A stretch of 64,000 nt of DNA, taken from Gigaspora rosea. Its lineage: Eukaryota; Glomeromycota; Glomeromycetes; Diversisporales; Gigasporaceae. A program made the translations under genes and the position numbers. Location of the stretch: NCBI GenBank assembly GCA_003550325.1, contig QKWP01000261.1, positions 53,515-117,514 on the forward strand, read 5' to 3'. Each line of letters opens with the position of its first letter. Within the stretch, counting starts at the first letter, position 1. Positions 45,180 through 56,897 of the stretch are shown piece after piece. The notes under the pieces are model-generated. The model saw nothing but the letters and a program-made list of their open reading frames with translations, had not been told where the DNA came from and made no database searches.

Positions 45180-48100
45180 AGAGGTTATCGGGTTTGAAAT
45201 TATTATAAACTATTTAAATTTATATAACAGAAACAGATTTGGTAGATTAATTTTTTATCAGATTTGTTTTGACAGGATCGGATTTGGGGAGGTTCAACTG
45301 TATTTACGTACGTACGTACGCAGGTATCTGTTGCATAAGTGACTCAAATGTGGTTAAAATCTAATAGAAACTCAGATGTAAAAATAATCGTAGGAAGTGA
45401 ACCAAATATTAAAGAATTCGGTGCACATTCGTCAGTTTTACGTTCCTGCTCTCTTTATTTTCAAAGGGCCCTATCAGAACGATGGAAACATAAAAAAAAT
45501 GATGTTTATGTTATGACATTGCCAAATATTCATCCAGATATTTTTATGTTAATTCTTGAGTGAGTTTTATATAATAATTTATTTTTAATAAAGTATTTCT
45601 TTTTCTTGGTAATAAATTAATTTATATTATGTTTTAAGCTATATTTATACAGGAAAAAATATATTGAATACATCAGCTGAAGATTATTTAAATTTACTAG
45701 TCGCATCTGATGAACTTGAGCTTCTTGAAATTGCGGAATTTGCTCAAAAGCGCTTAATTAAAGAGTTTTCTCCATGGTTATTTTCCAATCTTGCAAAGTC
45801 ACTTAATATTGTTTGTCGTCATAATCATTTTCAAGAATTATACAATCTTATTCTAAAGTTTACTTTTAGTAACCCTTATTCACTTTTTAATTCAATTCAA
45901 TTGTCTTTATTAGATGAAATAGCCATGATTTTTCTTTTAGAAAGTGATGAAATTGAACTTGAGGAAATAGAAATATGGAATTGTTTGATTAAATGGGGAG
46001 TTTCTAAAATTCTTGATGATGATATCACAAATTGGTCTAATAAAAATGTATCAAACTGGTCTGATGAACATTTCACAGCATTAAAAGAAACTATTTCTCG
46101 TTGCATTCCATTAATTCGTTATAATCATATTCCTAAAAATTATATTAACAAACAAATTAAACATTATCACTTGGAATTTAATACATTTATTAAAACTAAA
46201 ACCCCACCAAGAAGATGCTCCAAATTAATTACTAATGAAAATAAAGCTATTATATCAAGTTGGATTGATAAAAAAGATAAAGATTACTATACATGTACCT
46301 TATAAAGTTAAGCTTTTATTACTTGGAAGCAGAGATGGGTTTGATGTTAATACATTTCATAGATTATGTGATTTTCAAGGCCCAACTATCATAATTCTTA
46401 GAACTATTCAAGGAGATTTGATAGGTGGATATAATCCTGTAAGCTGGGATAGTTTTACTATAAGAATTAATGAACCGGATAGAAATAAATTAGATTATTA
46501 TCATAATTATTCTCGTGGAATTCCTAGAAAAATATGGAAAATTTTAAAATTTTTTTTTCCTGAACCACTTTTTAAAGTAGAAAAGAAACCATATTTTAGT
46601 CAAACTTCAAATAGCTTTATTTTTTCATTTACTGATAAATCAAATCCAGTACTGAGTAGAGTAAAACCTGAAAGAAATAATGAAGCTATTTGGAATAATG
46701 AATTATGTGGACCTTCTTTTGGATTGTTAGATTTGTGCATGAAAGATTCAAATCGTTGGGTTAGTTACTGGGGAACTTATGAACATAAAATAACTAATTC
46801 AAAAATATTGACCGAAGAATTAATTGCTGAAGAATATGAAGTATTTGCATTTGATAACTATAATCCAATAATAAATAGTTAATTCTTAATTTTGGGAATA
46901 ACCAAAATACTTATAATTTTATTGCATCATTATAATTTATAATGTTTAATTATTGATTATAAGAAATTTATATATCTTGTGTACTATATGAACTCTCTCT
47001 CCTTATTTTATTTTGTTGGTTAATGAGGTACCTAGTTATATACAAATTTAAGTAGCTATATCAGTTTTTAACACTTTAAATTTACTACTTAGAAAGTTAA
47101 TTAAACTTTTTACTATTAATTAGAGCTTGGATCCGACTATCCATTTGTTTATTCACTCCAGATAGTTGTCAAAATTCAGATATCAGTCATAAATTATCTG
47201 ACTAAATCCGTTGAATTCAAACACATTATATGGCATTTAGTTCCACATATAATAGATAAATATTTTTCAAAGCAACTCATATAAGTATCGCTTGAGGTTT
47301 ACTAAATAGTAAATAATCTTCGTTATCTGTTTAAATCCCATGTTCAAAGAAATATATGTATTTTATGAATAAGATATATAAGAAAAATTCTATAATCATA
47401 GAGAGATATATATTACGAATATATTATGTATGTCATTTATTTATATGTCATATTAATACAGTACAACATATTGTTAAGTACGTATTGTTAAGTTAATCGA
47501 AGCATTGGATTGTTAGACTAACTGTAAATTATCCAATACACACGGATATCTAACAGATAATCCAACAAATTTTTTGAACTGATCAAACACTACTATGAAT
47601 AGTTTATTACATTATGTAAAAAAATAAATACTTTTTATGTTAGAAAAAAAAAACAAATTAGGAATAAGCAGTAAATAACTCTTTTTAAATAAAAATCTTA
47701 CCAAAATATAATGCGTTCTTGAGTACAGATTATTTAAATATGTTGTAAATTGGAATAGAATTTAAGTGGATTTGGAATTTCCTAATTAATTTAGGGTTAA
47801 GGTATGGTGTACATATGATAAAATCAACCCTAAAATGCTGGTTTTTATAAAAAATTTTGTATCCATTTAAATTCATTTCCTACAACATATACAATTAAAA
47901 AAAGTTTAACCATAAAAATATTCAAAGTTTGATGCTTGCTGGTTAGTAATTTATTCAATATTTTATTTGTTTGAATTTATATAAATTTTTTTTAAAGTAT
48001 TTGATTCTAAATACTTATTTCAAATATCTCTCGTTATATTATGTTCTGCAACAATCATGGATTTTGTCGACTCTGATCAATCTAGCTTGTGTTGATTTTT

Positions 48101-48710
48101 AATGTAACTTACTAAGTACAAGTTTAATCAAAGACTTAGTTATAGTAGTGTTATACTTTAAATTTATAAAAATCAATAAACTCTTCATATTGATTTTATA
48201 TTCGCAAAATCAAAAAACTTCAAGTCCATTAAAATTGGTTTAATATTTTATATAGCTTTAAGTTCACAAAATATATGCATATACCTAGTTTTCTTTTAAA
48301 TTTTTTTTACTATTTATGTTTATTTTCATAATGAAAAATTGTCCTTAATTCTTTATAAATACTTATTTAACGTTACTTTCATAATCATAAAAAAAACTAA
48401 AGCAACAGTCCTACCGAATAATTGATTGTCGAGACAATTTATTGTAATTTTTTTAAATCAATTAATTGATTAGTAGCACAACCAGGTTCCAAATAATGAA
48501 ATATGGAATAAAAATATTCTTTAAATATATTTTCTTGCAGTACTGAAAACGATTATCGAATAATAGCTATTTATTGCACCGATGGCCACTGTTTATACAT
48601 CTTTTTTGATGGATCAAAATTAGTAATTAAGCCATGCATTTCGAACAAACACTATAGATAACAAATAAGAATATTAGGTGTTACTTCAAATGTGAATCAA
48701 GAATGATATT
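45180..48710. repeat. Segmental duplication, copy A
   Basis: Begins ttatcgggtttgaaattatt and ends near aatgatatt; matches 55790-58670 in the same orientation over both flanks and the gene. It contains about 820 bp (46330-47150) that copy B lacks. Confidence 0.85.
45348..46882 (+). CDS. BTB/POZ-BACK-TLDc domain protein, one frame break
   Basis: Exon 1 (45348-45559) encodes a BTB N-terminus with the signature FGAHSSVLRSCSLYFQRALS. A 79-nt intron 45560-45638 (GTGAGT...TTTTAAG) splits the codon before YIYTGKNILNTSAEDYLN. Then comes a BACK-like helical part (LSLLDEIAMIFLLESDEIEL, then EIEIWNCLIKWGVSKI and CIPLIRYNHI), then ...ISSWIDKKDKDYYT near 46290. There the frame moves +1 and goes on with VPYKVKLLLLGSRDGFDVNT, a typical TLDc start, through LIGGYNPVSWD, SFIFSF and a final YEVFAFD. 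A roughly 50-residue lysine/phenylalanine-rich stretch sits between GGYNPVSWDSFTI and NSFIFSF, where the family usually has only a few residues. The stop is at 46880-46882. BTB-TLDc proteins are hugely expanded in arbuscular mycorrhizal fungi; BTB domains usually link substrates to cullin-3 ligases, TLDc is linked to oxidation resistance. The single shift could be a mutation or a read error. Confidence 0.82.
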
Positions 48711-48893
48711 CTGTCACTATTTATCAAGGGCGGCGAAGCCGCCCCCATGATCATATTCTAGTTCTTTATTAAAAATATTTAAAATGTTTTTTATTATAAT
48801 GTTTAATAAAAAAAAATATACAATTTTCTTGAACTTTTTTAACGTTAAAAAACGCTAAAACTAATTAGCCAATAATATTTCAAGATATCTCAT
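48711..48893. repeat. GC hairpin at the end of the duplicated segment
   Basis: GGGCGGC-gaa-GCCGCCC (48728-48744), a perfect 7-bp stem, stands directly after the duplication border. Confidence 0.8.
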
Positions 48894-50567
48894 CTAGGAC
48901 AAAATTGCAAACTCCAGGTTTGCATTAAGAATCCCTTTTTTTTGCACAGCAGTCCTTCTTTGAGCTGCTTTCTTCTCAGCTTGTGCCTTAAACCCTGTTT
49001 ATCATTTATAGGAATGGCTATATCATCGTAAAAGAAAAATAAAATTGATAGAAAACATGAAATTTTATTTGTCTTTATTGCAGACACTGATCTTGTGGAT
49101 CCACAACTTTCACAACATATTCAACTACACGAAATTTGTTATTAGTTAGGACTGATATATATATTGTTAAACAATTAGTAAAATTCAGTTCTTACCTATA
49201 TATCGACGCAAAACGGTTTCTATCTGTTTTTGTACGAAACGACCTCTAATAACTAATCTTTGTGAACCATCAATAGAACCGCTTGTTCCCAATTCACCAA
49301 ATAAGAATTGAATAACGTGCTCTGGTTGTCTGTGCATTCTGTATTTTTATGATATGTACAAATTTTACATCAATGTAGTTGAGAAAAACATAGTTTTTCA
49401 TCGACTTATAACTTTTTTACCTCTCGCAAATATCTGAAATATTCGTGAAATTTGTTTTTTTTTCATTTCCTTCTCGATGGACTGATGGTGGAACAAATAT
49501 ATAACTTTTTTACCTCTCGCAAATATCTGAAATATTCGTGAAAATTGTTTTTTTCATTTCTTCTCGATGGACTGATGGTGGAACAATTGTATATCTTTTC
49601 TTATAACCTGCAAACTCAGGGTTGTTTTGCCGAAGAATCGAAATTCTCGTCCCAAATGCTGAAAAGTAATTACAATCTGATTAACTTTTCATTATTTTTT
49701 TAAACGTTAATAAGAAATATTTATTATACATACTTCTTGATACGTGTAATCCCGATCCGATTTTAACCAAGCTTCCTCGAGTTTTTATTCTTTTTCTACC
49801 TGTTTGTCTTCTGGAACAAATATATTATCATCTTCAGCACCACGAGCCTCATCCTCATCTACTTCAATTGTTTTTCAAAATCAGCAAAATCAATTTTTTC
49901 TTCTTTTTTTTTTCTGCTTAGTGTTCTGATTGTAAACTGGATGTGAAATGAATCTAATTGTTTGATCCAAAATGGCCACTTCCGATGCTGAAGTTGTTCT
50001 AATTCAGTTGATTGAGCAGGAACTTCTTCCTCAACATTTTTTTTCTAAAACAATAAAACAGCCTTACACATTCAATTCTCATAAAAATATTAAAAAATAT
50101 ATAAATATATACACAATAAGATAATAAATACATTACATCAGTAACTCCTTTCTTTTTTTTTCTTCTTTTTCTTCATATCCGCAAATATTGACGTATCGTA
50201 TTCTTCATCTTTTTTCTTCATTTTCATTGGCTTCAACTGCCATTAAATTAATAGAACATATATTGTATTAGGACAACGAGACAACAAATTTCCAAGAGAA
50301 GAAATTGTCATCTCCTATTAATCGTCTTCGGTTACTTTTTCTTCTTTTGTGTCTACTTGATCCTCGAAAATTACTTTAGGTTTTTTCTTTTTCAAAGTTG
50401 GATCAAACAGAAGCTACATATTATAATTTTAATTAGTCGATATTTTATATGCTTTTTTCTTTTATGACAAAATAATTTCACAATCACTATATATATTATA
50501 TATAAATTAATGTATATATTAAAAAAGGCTTACATCTTCTGCCTTCTCTTCTTCTAAAGTTTGTCAT
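48894..50567 (-). pseudogene. eIF2-beta (translation initiation factor 2 subunit beta) pseudogene
   Basis: A multi-exon gene is readable from right to left. Exons: 50567-50534 (acidic QTLEEEKAED, start out of frame), 50413-50322 (LLFDPTLKKKKPKVIFEDQ, the eIF2-beta N-terminal lysine block), 50236-50137 (second lysine block, frame lost in an A-run), 50044-49734 (ends AWLKSDRDYTYQE), 49658-49513 ([20 protein letters not shown]), 49338-49196 ([20 protein letters not shown]..., [15 protein letters not shown]) and 49124-48894. The last exon keeps CESCGSTRSVSAIKT but lacks the first CxxC knuckle of the zinc ribbon. A 93-bp tandem copy of the fifth exon's 3' end (49408-49500 against 49501-49593) adds further damage. 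eIF2-beta is the subunit of eIF2 contacting eIF5, eIF2B and Met-tRNAi. Preserved intron positions show a duplicated genomic copy, not a retrocopy. Confidence 0.88.
49408..49593. repeat. 93-bp tandem duplication within the eIF2-beta pseudogene
   Basis: ataacttttttacctctcgc ... gatggactgatggtggaaca occurs twice in succession, spanning the end of the fifth exon and its donor. Confidence 0.85.
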
Positions 50568-50647
50568 GATTACTTAAAGAAATAAGTACTCTGGATTTTG
50601 TTTTTTCAAAAAATTCATTTATTTGTAAAAAAAAAATAAATTTCGGG

Positions 50648-50675
50648 TGAGTCATCGAGTGATTTTAATGACTCA
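50648..50675. promoter_or_regulatory. Pair of Gcn4/AP-1-type bZIP sites
   Basis: TGAGTCA (50648-50654) and TGACTCA (50669-50675), both perfect TGASTCA, 21 bp apart, lie about 80-110 bp upstream of the eIF2-beta start. The site is known for Gcn4-like factors in fungi; that it acts here is inference. Confidence 0.5.
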
Positions 50676-50823
50676 TATTGATTTATTATTACTTATAATT
50701 CACGATTGTAATATTGGTTAGCCAGTTATCCATTTAGCTGCGCCTTGATCGTGCTTATCATTAATTTTTTATTGGCTGCTATTGAACATTTTATATCGTC
50801 GAATCGTAAAAATTTTACTTTCA

Positions 50824-51018
50824 ATGGTCTCTGCTCAAATTTCTTTTGTTATGCTTCTACGTGAATTTGTTCGTTTCGATGATTTCGGGCCTTTGGTGGA
50901 AAAGAAAGTACTTTTAAAAATTGATATTAAGGTAATATATATATTTCTAATTTTACTGGTATTTGTATCTGAAGTTACCTGTTACGCTTTGGCCTTTTTA
51001 GTGAGTTTGAACGGGTAA
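50824..51018 (+). CDS. Small ORF, unrecognised
   Basis: 65 codons from the ATG at 50824 (open upstream to 50782). MVSAQISFVMLLREFVRFDD, then a charged stretch, then a hydrophobic IYIFLILLVFVSEV segment that could be membrane-spanning. A GTAATA donor-like site before that segment and a TTTTTAG before its end suggest instead that it is an intron, giving only about 36 codons. It is divergent from the eIF2-beta relic. No family recognised. Confidence 0.3.
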   Translation: MVSAQISFVMLLREFVRFDDFGPLVEKKVLLKIDIKVIYIFLILLVFVSEVTCYALAFLVSLNG

Positions 51019-51485
51019 TTTAACTAACTTTGTTAACTTTTTAACTGAAAAACTGCACACGGAAATTGCGGTGAATAGACATGACAAATATTTCCGTTTT
51101 TCAGTTGTGGATGGCATTTATTTTGGCGTTTACTTAACGTATTATTTAGAGTAGTGGCGTTGAGATTTTGAAATTATAAGAAGAATGCTTGGGGCCACAT
51201 AAAATATTTTTTGTAGTCAACTATGCAGGAGTTAGAATATCAAGTTTTATAGATACTTTTATTGAAGGAAAATTGAGTGGTCACCTTGCGACATCCATAG
51301 TATATAAACCAATTTCTTAGACTAAGTATGTTTCCGAAACTTTCTGACCAACATGCTCGTAATTCATGTTCATTAATTGGGCAATGGACTAGGAAACCCG
51401 TCTCTGACACTTCTCTATCAATTTCGAGATTTTTGATTCAAATTAAAGTTCCGGTTATATTTCACTTTTTACACTATGTTAATTA
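51019..51485. other. Intergenic, possible coding relic
   Basis: An ATG frame at 51327-51491 (MFPKLSDQHARNSCSLIGQW...) is open for 54 codons and has more even base composition than its surroundings, but matches nothing I know. Confidence 0.25.
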
Positions 51486-51713
51486 TTAATTATTGTGGCA
51501 GATTAAAATGAAATCCAGATTAAAATGAAATTATGATATAAAATCTCGAAAAATAAATTTTTTTGGGGTGCATTTTTTAGGGTTAGGGGTTAGGGTTGGG
51601 GTTCATTTTAAAGTACAGTTATAATAAACAAGTATTTGTGGGTTTTAGAAGGTTAGCAGATTAAGTAGAAAATATAGATTTCATTTTAAATTATGATCTG
51701 CGACAATTATTAA
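51486..51713. mobile_element. MITE family A, copy 2, with telomere-like core
   Basis: Left TTAATTATTGTGGCAGATTA and inverted right TTAATAATTGTCGCAGATCA, with attaaaatgaaat words. The core is TTAGGGTTAGGGGTTAGGG (51577-51595). Relative of 21122-21763. Confidence 0.78.
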
Positions 51714-51984
51714 TTTTTTTTTATTAACGTAGAATACAGTTTTGTTTGCATGGTTTTGTTCTAATTCGGTACTTCTGTATTTTTCCTGTACGATGGTTGT
51801 TTTCCATATTTGGTTTTTTCCTTTTTATTGCATTTTTTTTTTTATATATTATTTTAATTGAAATGAATAAAATTTTTCCTTAGTTGCCGTGAAAATACTT
51901 GATCAAAGATCAACCTGTCTTTGCCTTGTATACTCTCCTTTTAGGAATCAGATCATGCCAAATTAGCCTAAAAAAATCTTTTAT

Positions 51985-52085
51985 ACATTATTGTATACTC
52001 TTAAATTTACTATTTCGAATTCGTAAACCATTACTATATACTCTTTACTCTATTTAAATTTACTATTTCGAATTCGTAAACCATA
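51985..52085. repeat. ~54-bp tandem duplication
   Basis: aaatttactatttcgaattc...gtaaaccat occurs twice with ta(t)actctt words before each. Confidence 0.75.
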
Positions 52086-52319
52086 ACTAGAGTACTGCCC
52101 ACCCACCCACCTTGCAAACTTACGTTTTATTCTTGTTACACTTTCTAGTAGATCTCGATTGTATAGTCTTTACGGGATTTTCCGTTTATCGGACTGATCC
52201 GTGTCGATCTATTCGAAAACAGCAAATAAGATGATCAGAGGGTTACACAGACCAGCTGGTCAGGTGATGTTACGCAAAGGAATCTACTGATCACGTGGCG
52301 TTACACCAAGCATCGGCTA

Positions 52320-52981
52320 AAAATCACATAAATACACTCGCCACAGACTCTTTCTCACTCCCCACTCACAAGCAACAACAATAACAGTCAAAATTCTCCC
52401 ACCCACTTCTCCACATAAATCAGAAGCCACCGGTTCGTCTGTTCGGCAACCCCTGCGCAATTTTATTGCTAAATACCCACCCTCAGCTACCATTTAGTCG
52501 GTCAGCTATTAATCACGATAGTACCAAATCAACCTTAATCACACACAGTATTGTGTATTAGCATCGTACTGAAATTTTTTTCACAGTAAATCACCACAAT
52601 AATTTATTGAAAGTTTGCTACTAATCAAAATTACATATTCGTACATGCTTTTTTCTCAATTTCAAGAATTACCGGTAAATTCAGTAGATGATGAAAATCT
52701 TGATGAGCACATCATGTTAATAAGGATTTTTGGCGAAAAATCCATACATATGCTGTCTTAACGAACCACAAATAATTATAGCATTATTAAATATCAGCAA
52801 AAGCTTAGGAAATTATATTTGGATAGTAATATATTATGCTTTTCTATCTGCTCAAGATTGCAAAGAAATCATTACAAAAAAAATGCGTTATTATACATAT
52901 GACGAAGAATTTGATGAAAACTTTGAAGTATTGATGAGTTATAAAATTTTAAAAGTTTTTCGAATAATTAATGTATTGTAA
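52320..52981 (+). pseudogene. C-rich leader-like stretch and split small frame, unrecognised
   Basis: 52330-52500 is C-rich (ctttctcactccccactcac) like a fungal promoter or leader. ATG at 52647 opens MLFSQFQELPVNSVDDENLD and stops at 52760; an overlapping frame without ATG runs 52730-52981 (AKNPYICCLNEPQIIIALLN..., ending VFRIINVL). A single shift near 52730 would join them, so a broken small gene is possible. No family recognised. Confidence 0.3.
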
Positions 52982-53443
52982 CGAATAGCACTTTAAAACC
53001 GTCGATTGCAGAACTTTATAAGATTAAAACATAGGAGATAAAGTCGTATTAAACTTGATGTATAAACTTAGTTTAATATTTAAAAAAAATTTGGTTCATA
53101 ATTAACAACAGCTTAAACTTGATTCTGGTCATGGAATTCATTTACAAGTTCAATTATTAGTGGAGCTTATAACGTTCTGCACAAATATCACTTACCTTAA
53201 CATTTCATATATTATTCTCGCTCGGATTTCATATTAAACACTCTCTTTATTAGAGATTATGAAGATACAAAATGGGAGTAGTGCTGCACGCCATCACTTT
53301 TCTCTTCTACTATTACATACTGTGCTCATAACAACTCATAACAACTCAAAGTATACTGTGCTCATAACAACTCTATGTACGTGATATGTCACGTGACGAA
53401 GCATAATAGAGGATCGCCAATGGCGTATTTTTTTTTTTTTTTT
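52982..53443. other. Intergenic with short tandem repeat and GC hairpin
   Basis: tactgtgctcataacaactc is repeated at about 53319 and 53353. CGCCaatGGCG (53415-53425) is a small hairpin before an 18-T run that enters the gap. Confidence 0.6.
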
Positions 53444-53628
53444 NNNNNNNNNNNNNNNNNNNNNNNNNNNNNNNNNNNNNNNNNNNNNNNNNNNNNNNNN
53501 NNNNNNNNNNNNNNNNNNNNNNNNNNNNNNNNNNNNNNNNNNNNNNNNNNNNNNNNNNNNNNNNNNNNNNNNNNNNNNNNNNNNNNNNNNNNNNNNNNNN
53601 NNNNNNNNNNNNNNNNNNNNNNNNNNNN
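53444..53628. other. Assembly gap
   Basis: 185 undetermined bases, bounded by poly(T) at the left and a tandem repeat at the right; any translation across it is meaningless. Confidence 0.99.
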
Positions 53629-53745
53629 CGAGTTCGAGCCCACGCTATGGTGCGGCGCATTCAACTCGGTTCACATGACAACATCAACGAGTTCGAGCCA
53701 CGCTGTGGTGCGGCGCATTCAACTCGTTACACATGACAACAGGCA
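53629..53745. repeat. ~58-bp GC-rich tandem repeat at the gap edge
   Basis: cgagttcgagcc(c)acgct.tggtgcggcgcattcaactcg..acatgacaaca occurs twice. Poly(T) left of the gap and a GC-rich part right of it would fit a SINE in reverse orientation, but this is not demonstrable. Confidence 0.7.
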
Positions 53746-53784
53746 GGGCGTTAGGTGCTAGGTGCAATGAATGTGAGAGGGCGG

Positions 53785-54055
53785 GAGGGATGGGAGCCAG
53801 ATCATAATCGTGCACCGAAGAGAACAAGTGACAAGACAAGCGAAGAAAGAAAGCACTGAGATTCACCATTTACTCCCACATGTATCTTTATAATCTCCGC
53901 ATATCTATAATCTATCACATGCATCTATAATCTCTTTTGCATACAATCATATGCTATTACCTTTTTCATATAAGCCTCAATTTCATATAAGCCACAAATC
54001 AGGTTATCCTCGCGATAATAACCCTAGCGTGACTTCGTCAACGCATAGGGCTATT
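53785..54055 (+). repeat. Dispersed repeat, forward copy
   Basis: Inverse of 59790-60135: shared words gccagatca, caagacaagc.aag.aagaaagcac, tttcatataagcctcaa, cctcgcgata and taaccctagc.tgacttc. Less degraded at its right part. Confidence 0.7.
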
Positions 54056-54365
54056 AAGTTTTCTAACCAATTTCTGACACCTATTATAAATTTACGAATG
54101 CTTCAATTTCGTACATTAGAATGGATAAATGATGGATCATATGATGAAAACATGAATTATACGATTAGTAAAAATATTTCCACAATCTTATAATATTCTA
54201 AATGGAAAAGTTGGTCAAATCTGCGTATTGATATTTTATTAGATTATTGGGATACATCTTTAAAAAAAATTTTAATTTAAAATGACATCAATCATGATCG
54301 TGACAAAATTTCCAATGCAATTTATACTCAAAAGAAACTTAAAGAATGTAAATAGCACTTATAGC
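54056..54365 (+). pseudogene. Coding-like relic, unrecognised
   Basis: Plus-frame text INLRMLQFRTLEWINDGSYD... (ending STIL, stop at 54193) continues beyond the stop as YSKWKSWSNLRIDILLDYWD and, after another stop, NDINHDRDKISNAIYTQKKL. This looks like a decayed protein of mixed composition; family unknown. Confidence 0.3.
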
Positions 54366-55787
54366 ATTTTGGATGGTCTTAAAAGATCTTTAGAGAAGTA
54401 TATTAAACTGGTTTAAATATAAGAATATTTTTGTTAATTGTTAATTAAGATTGTTCAGATCAACCTTTTAACCATTTTTAAATTAAGTTAGATTTTTATG
54501 TGTTAATTAGTTTGGACCATATTTTTATATATAAATACATAATAATCTTCAAACTAATATATATTGTATAATTAGATTCATGGTCAAGGTTTGTATTTTA
54601 ATGAGGACAATGCGTGGGCATTTTCTAGGTACAACGTCTTCTATAGCTTAATAATTAAAAAATTTCCCTTTATATGATTTACCAATGCCCTAATATTAAT
54701 CTAGTCGTTATGATTACACAATTAAATTTTATCATTTAGTTTCATTAACCAATTTGAAGGGATAATATTCACGATTTAATTAGTCAACATATGCAGGCTT
54801 AAATTACACATATATTTCAAACTTAAAGACCTTAGATCTTCGTTTTTTTTTTTTTGGTTTTGAAATTTTGCTATTACCGTAAATTGTCAAATACAAGATC
54901 CCGGTTCTTGTATGTACAGTTTATGGTTATATCCAATTTATCATTTATTAAGTACGAATAAAACTAATTTTCTAAGACTTGTAACGGATATGCCTACCGA
55001 AGTTCCTTTAATGCGGAGGCAAATTTAAAATGGTCGCTTATTTAGGAAGCGACATTTATCTCAAAATAATAGTCAAAGGCAAAAAATGGAAAGAAAAAAA
55101 TAGAAAGAAACATAAACAAAACTTAAAGTGTAAAAGCTAATCTAGCAATGTAATTATAAAAATTTATCTCTCATTAATTTCAACTTAACGAGTCAAATCT
55201 TTTTTATCATCCTTCGACTAAATTAAATGTAAATTAAAAAACCACAAGAGAATAGTTTACGGATTATCCTTCCTATTGAAGTTTCATTTTTTACAGCGAT
55301 AGTAGAGAGATGCAGATGAATATACCTCAACGAGAAATGCTCGAATTTTTTTTTATCCTTATTACTACTAAAATTGTCACCGATAAAAATCTCACTAGTT
55401 TATATTCATCTGATTTGTCCAAACTATATTAAACGAAACTTAATAATGTGATCCTGAGCCAAATTTGTCAATAATCATTGACTTATCATTAATAATTTAG
55501 TGTCTGTTTATTTTTAGCATACAATCAAGTCATCGCGGCTGTCATCGCTATACTTTGTTCTGGTTATAATTGATTAGGTACATATAAGTTAAAATTGAGG
55601 TGTTATATACGCAAAGTTATTTATTATAAGTTCGTAATTTTGCAGTTTAGCCAATTATAAGAATATGAATTCTTGCTTGTAATACTCTTTAATAATGTAT
55701 AGTTAGATTATTTTTTCTGCGCGTTGCACCAGATTAGAGTAATCTAATTGTATTTTCGAAAAGATTGCACGCATGTGATAAAGGTGG
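54366..55787. other. AT-rich intergenic region, no gene seen
   Basis: Nothing recognisable on either strand. Confidence 0.45.
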
Positions 55788-55930
55788 ACAGGTTTTATCG
55801 GGTTTGAAATTATTATAAACAATATATAACAGAAACAGATTTGGTAAATTAATTTTTTATCAGATTTGACTGGATATAAGTCTTGAAAAAATTGGATTTG
55901 GGAGGTTCAACCGTATTTACGTACGTACAC

Positions 55931-56897
55931 ATCTGGTTAAAATCCAATAAAACTCTGATGTAAAAATAATCATAGGAAGTGAACCAAATTTTAAAGAATT
56001 CGGTGTACATTCGTTCCTGCTCTCTTTATTTTCAAAGGGTTCTATCAGAACGTTGGAAAAATAAAAACATCATGTTTATATTATGACAATGCCAAATATT
56101 TATCTAGATATTTTTATGTTAATTCTTGAGTGAGTTTTATATATTAATTCTGTTAATTTAATGTTGTAAAATACTTTTTTTCTTTGTAATAAATTAATTT
56201 AAAGTATGTTTTAAGCTATGTTTATACAGGAAAAATATATTGAATACATCAGCTGAAGATTATTTAAGTTTACTAGCCGCATCAAATGTAACTTGAGCTT
56301 CTTGAAACTGCAGAATTTGCTCAAAAGCGCTTAATTAAAGAGTTTTCTCCATGGTTACTTTCTAATCTTGTAAAGTCACTTAATATTGTTTGCCGTCATA
56401 ATCATTTTTATGAATTATAAAACCTTATCCTAAAGTTTAATTTTAGTAACCCTTATTCATTTTTTAATTTAGTTGAATTGTCTTTATTAGATGATAATAG
56501 CCATGATTTGTCTTCTAGAAAGTGATGAACTCGAACTTGAGGAAATAGAAATATGGATGTTTGATTAAATGGGAGTTTCTAAAATTCTTGATGATGATAT
56601 CACAAATTGGTCTAATAAAGCGTATTAAAACTGGTCTGATGAAGATTTCACAGCATTAAAAGAAACTATTTCTCGTTGCATTCCATTAATTCATTATTAT
56701 AATATTTCTAAAAATTATATTAACAAACAAGTTAAACATCATCACTTGGAATTTAATACATTTATTAAAACTAAAACACAACAAGAAGATGCTCCAAATT
56801 AATTACTAATAAATATAATAAATAAAGCTATTATCTCAAGTTGGATTGATAAAAATGATAAAAAGATAATATACATGTATAATTTTTTACGTGGAAG
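55931..56897 (+). pseudogene. BTB-domain pseudogene, TLDc part deleted
   Basis: Aligns with 45350-46329. Exon 1 has small deletions (one removes the SVLR part of HSSVLR), and the donor cttgagtgagt and the following intron are still recognisable. Exon 2 has many frame shifts and stops. After the WIDKKDK-equivalent (about 56850) the text jumps at ggaag (56893-56897) directly to sequence matching 47151, so the whole TLDc exon and its 3' end are missing. Non-functional. Confidence 0.88.

Noticed and set aside
53373..53761. Long frames on both strands
   Set aside because: They run across undetermined bases and are meaningless.
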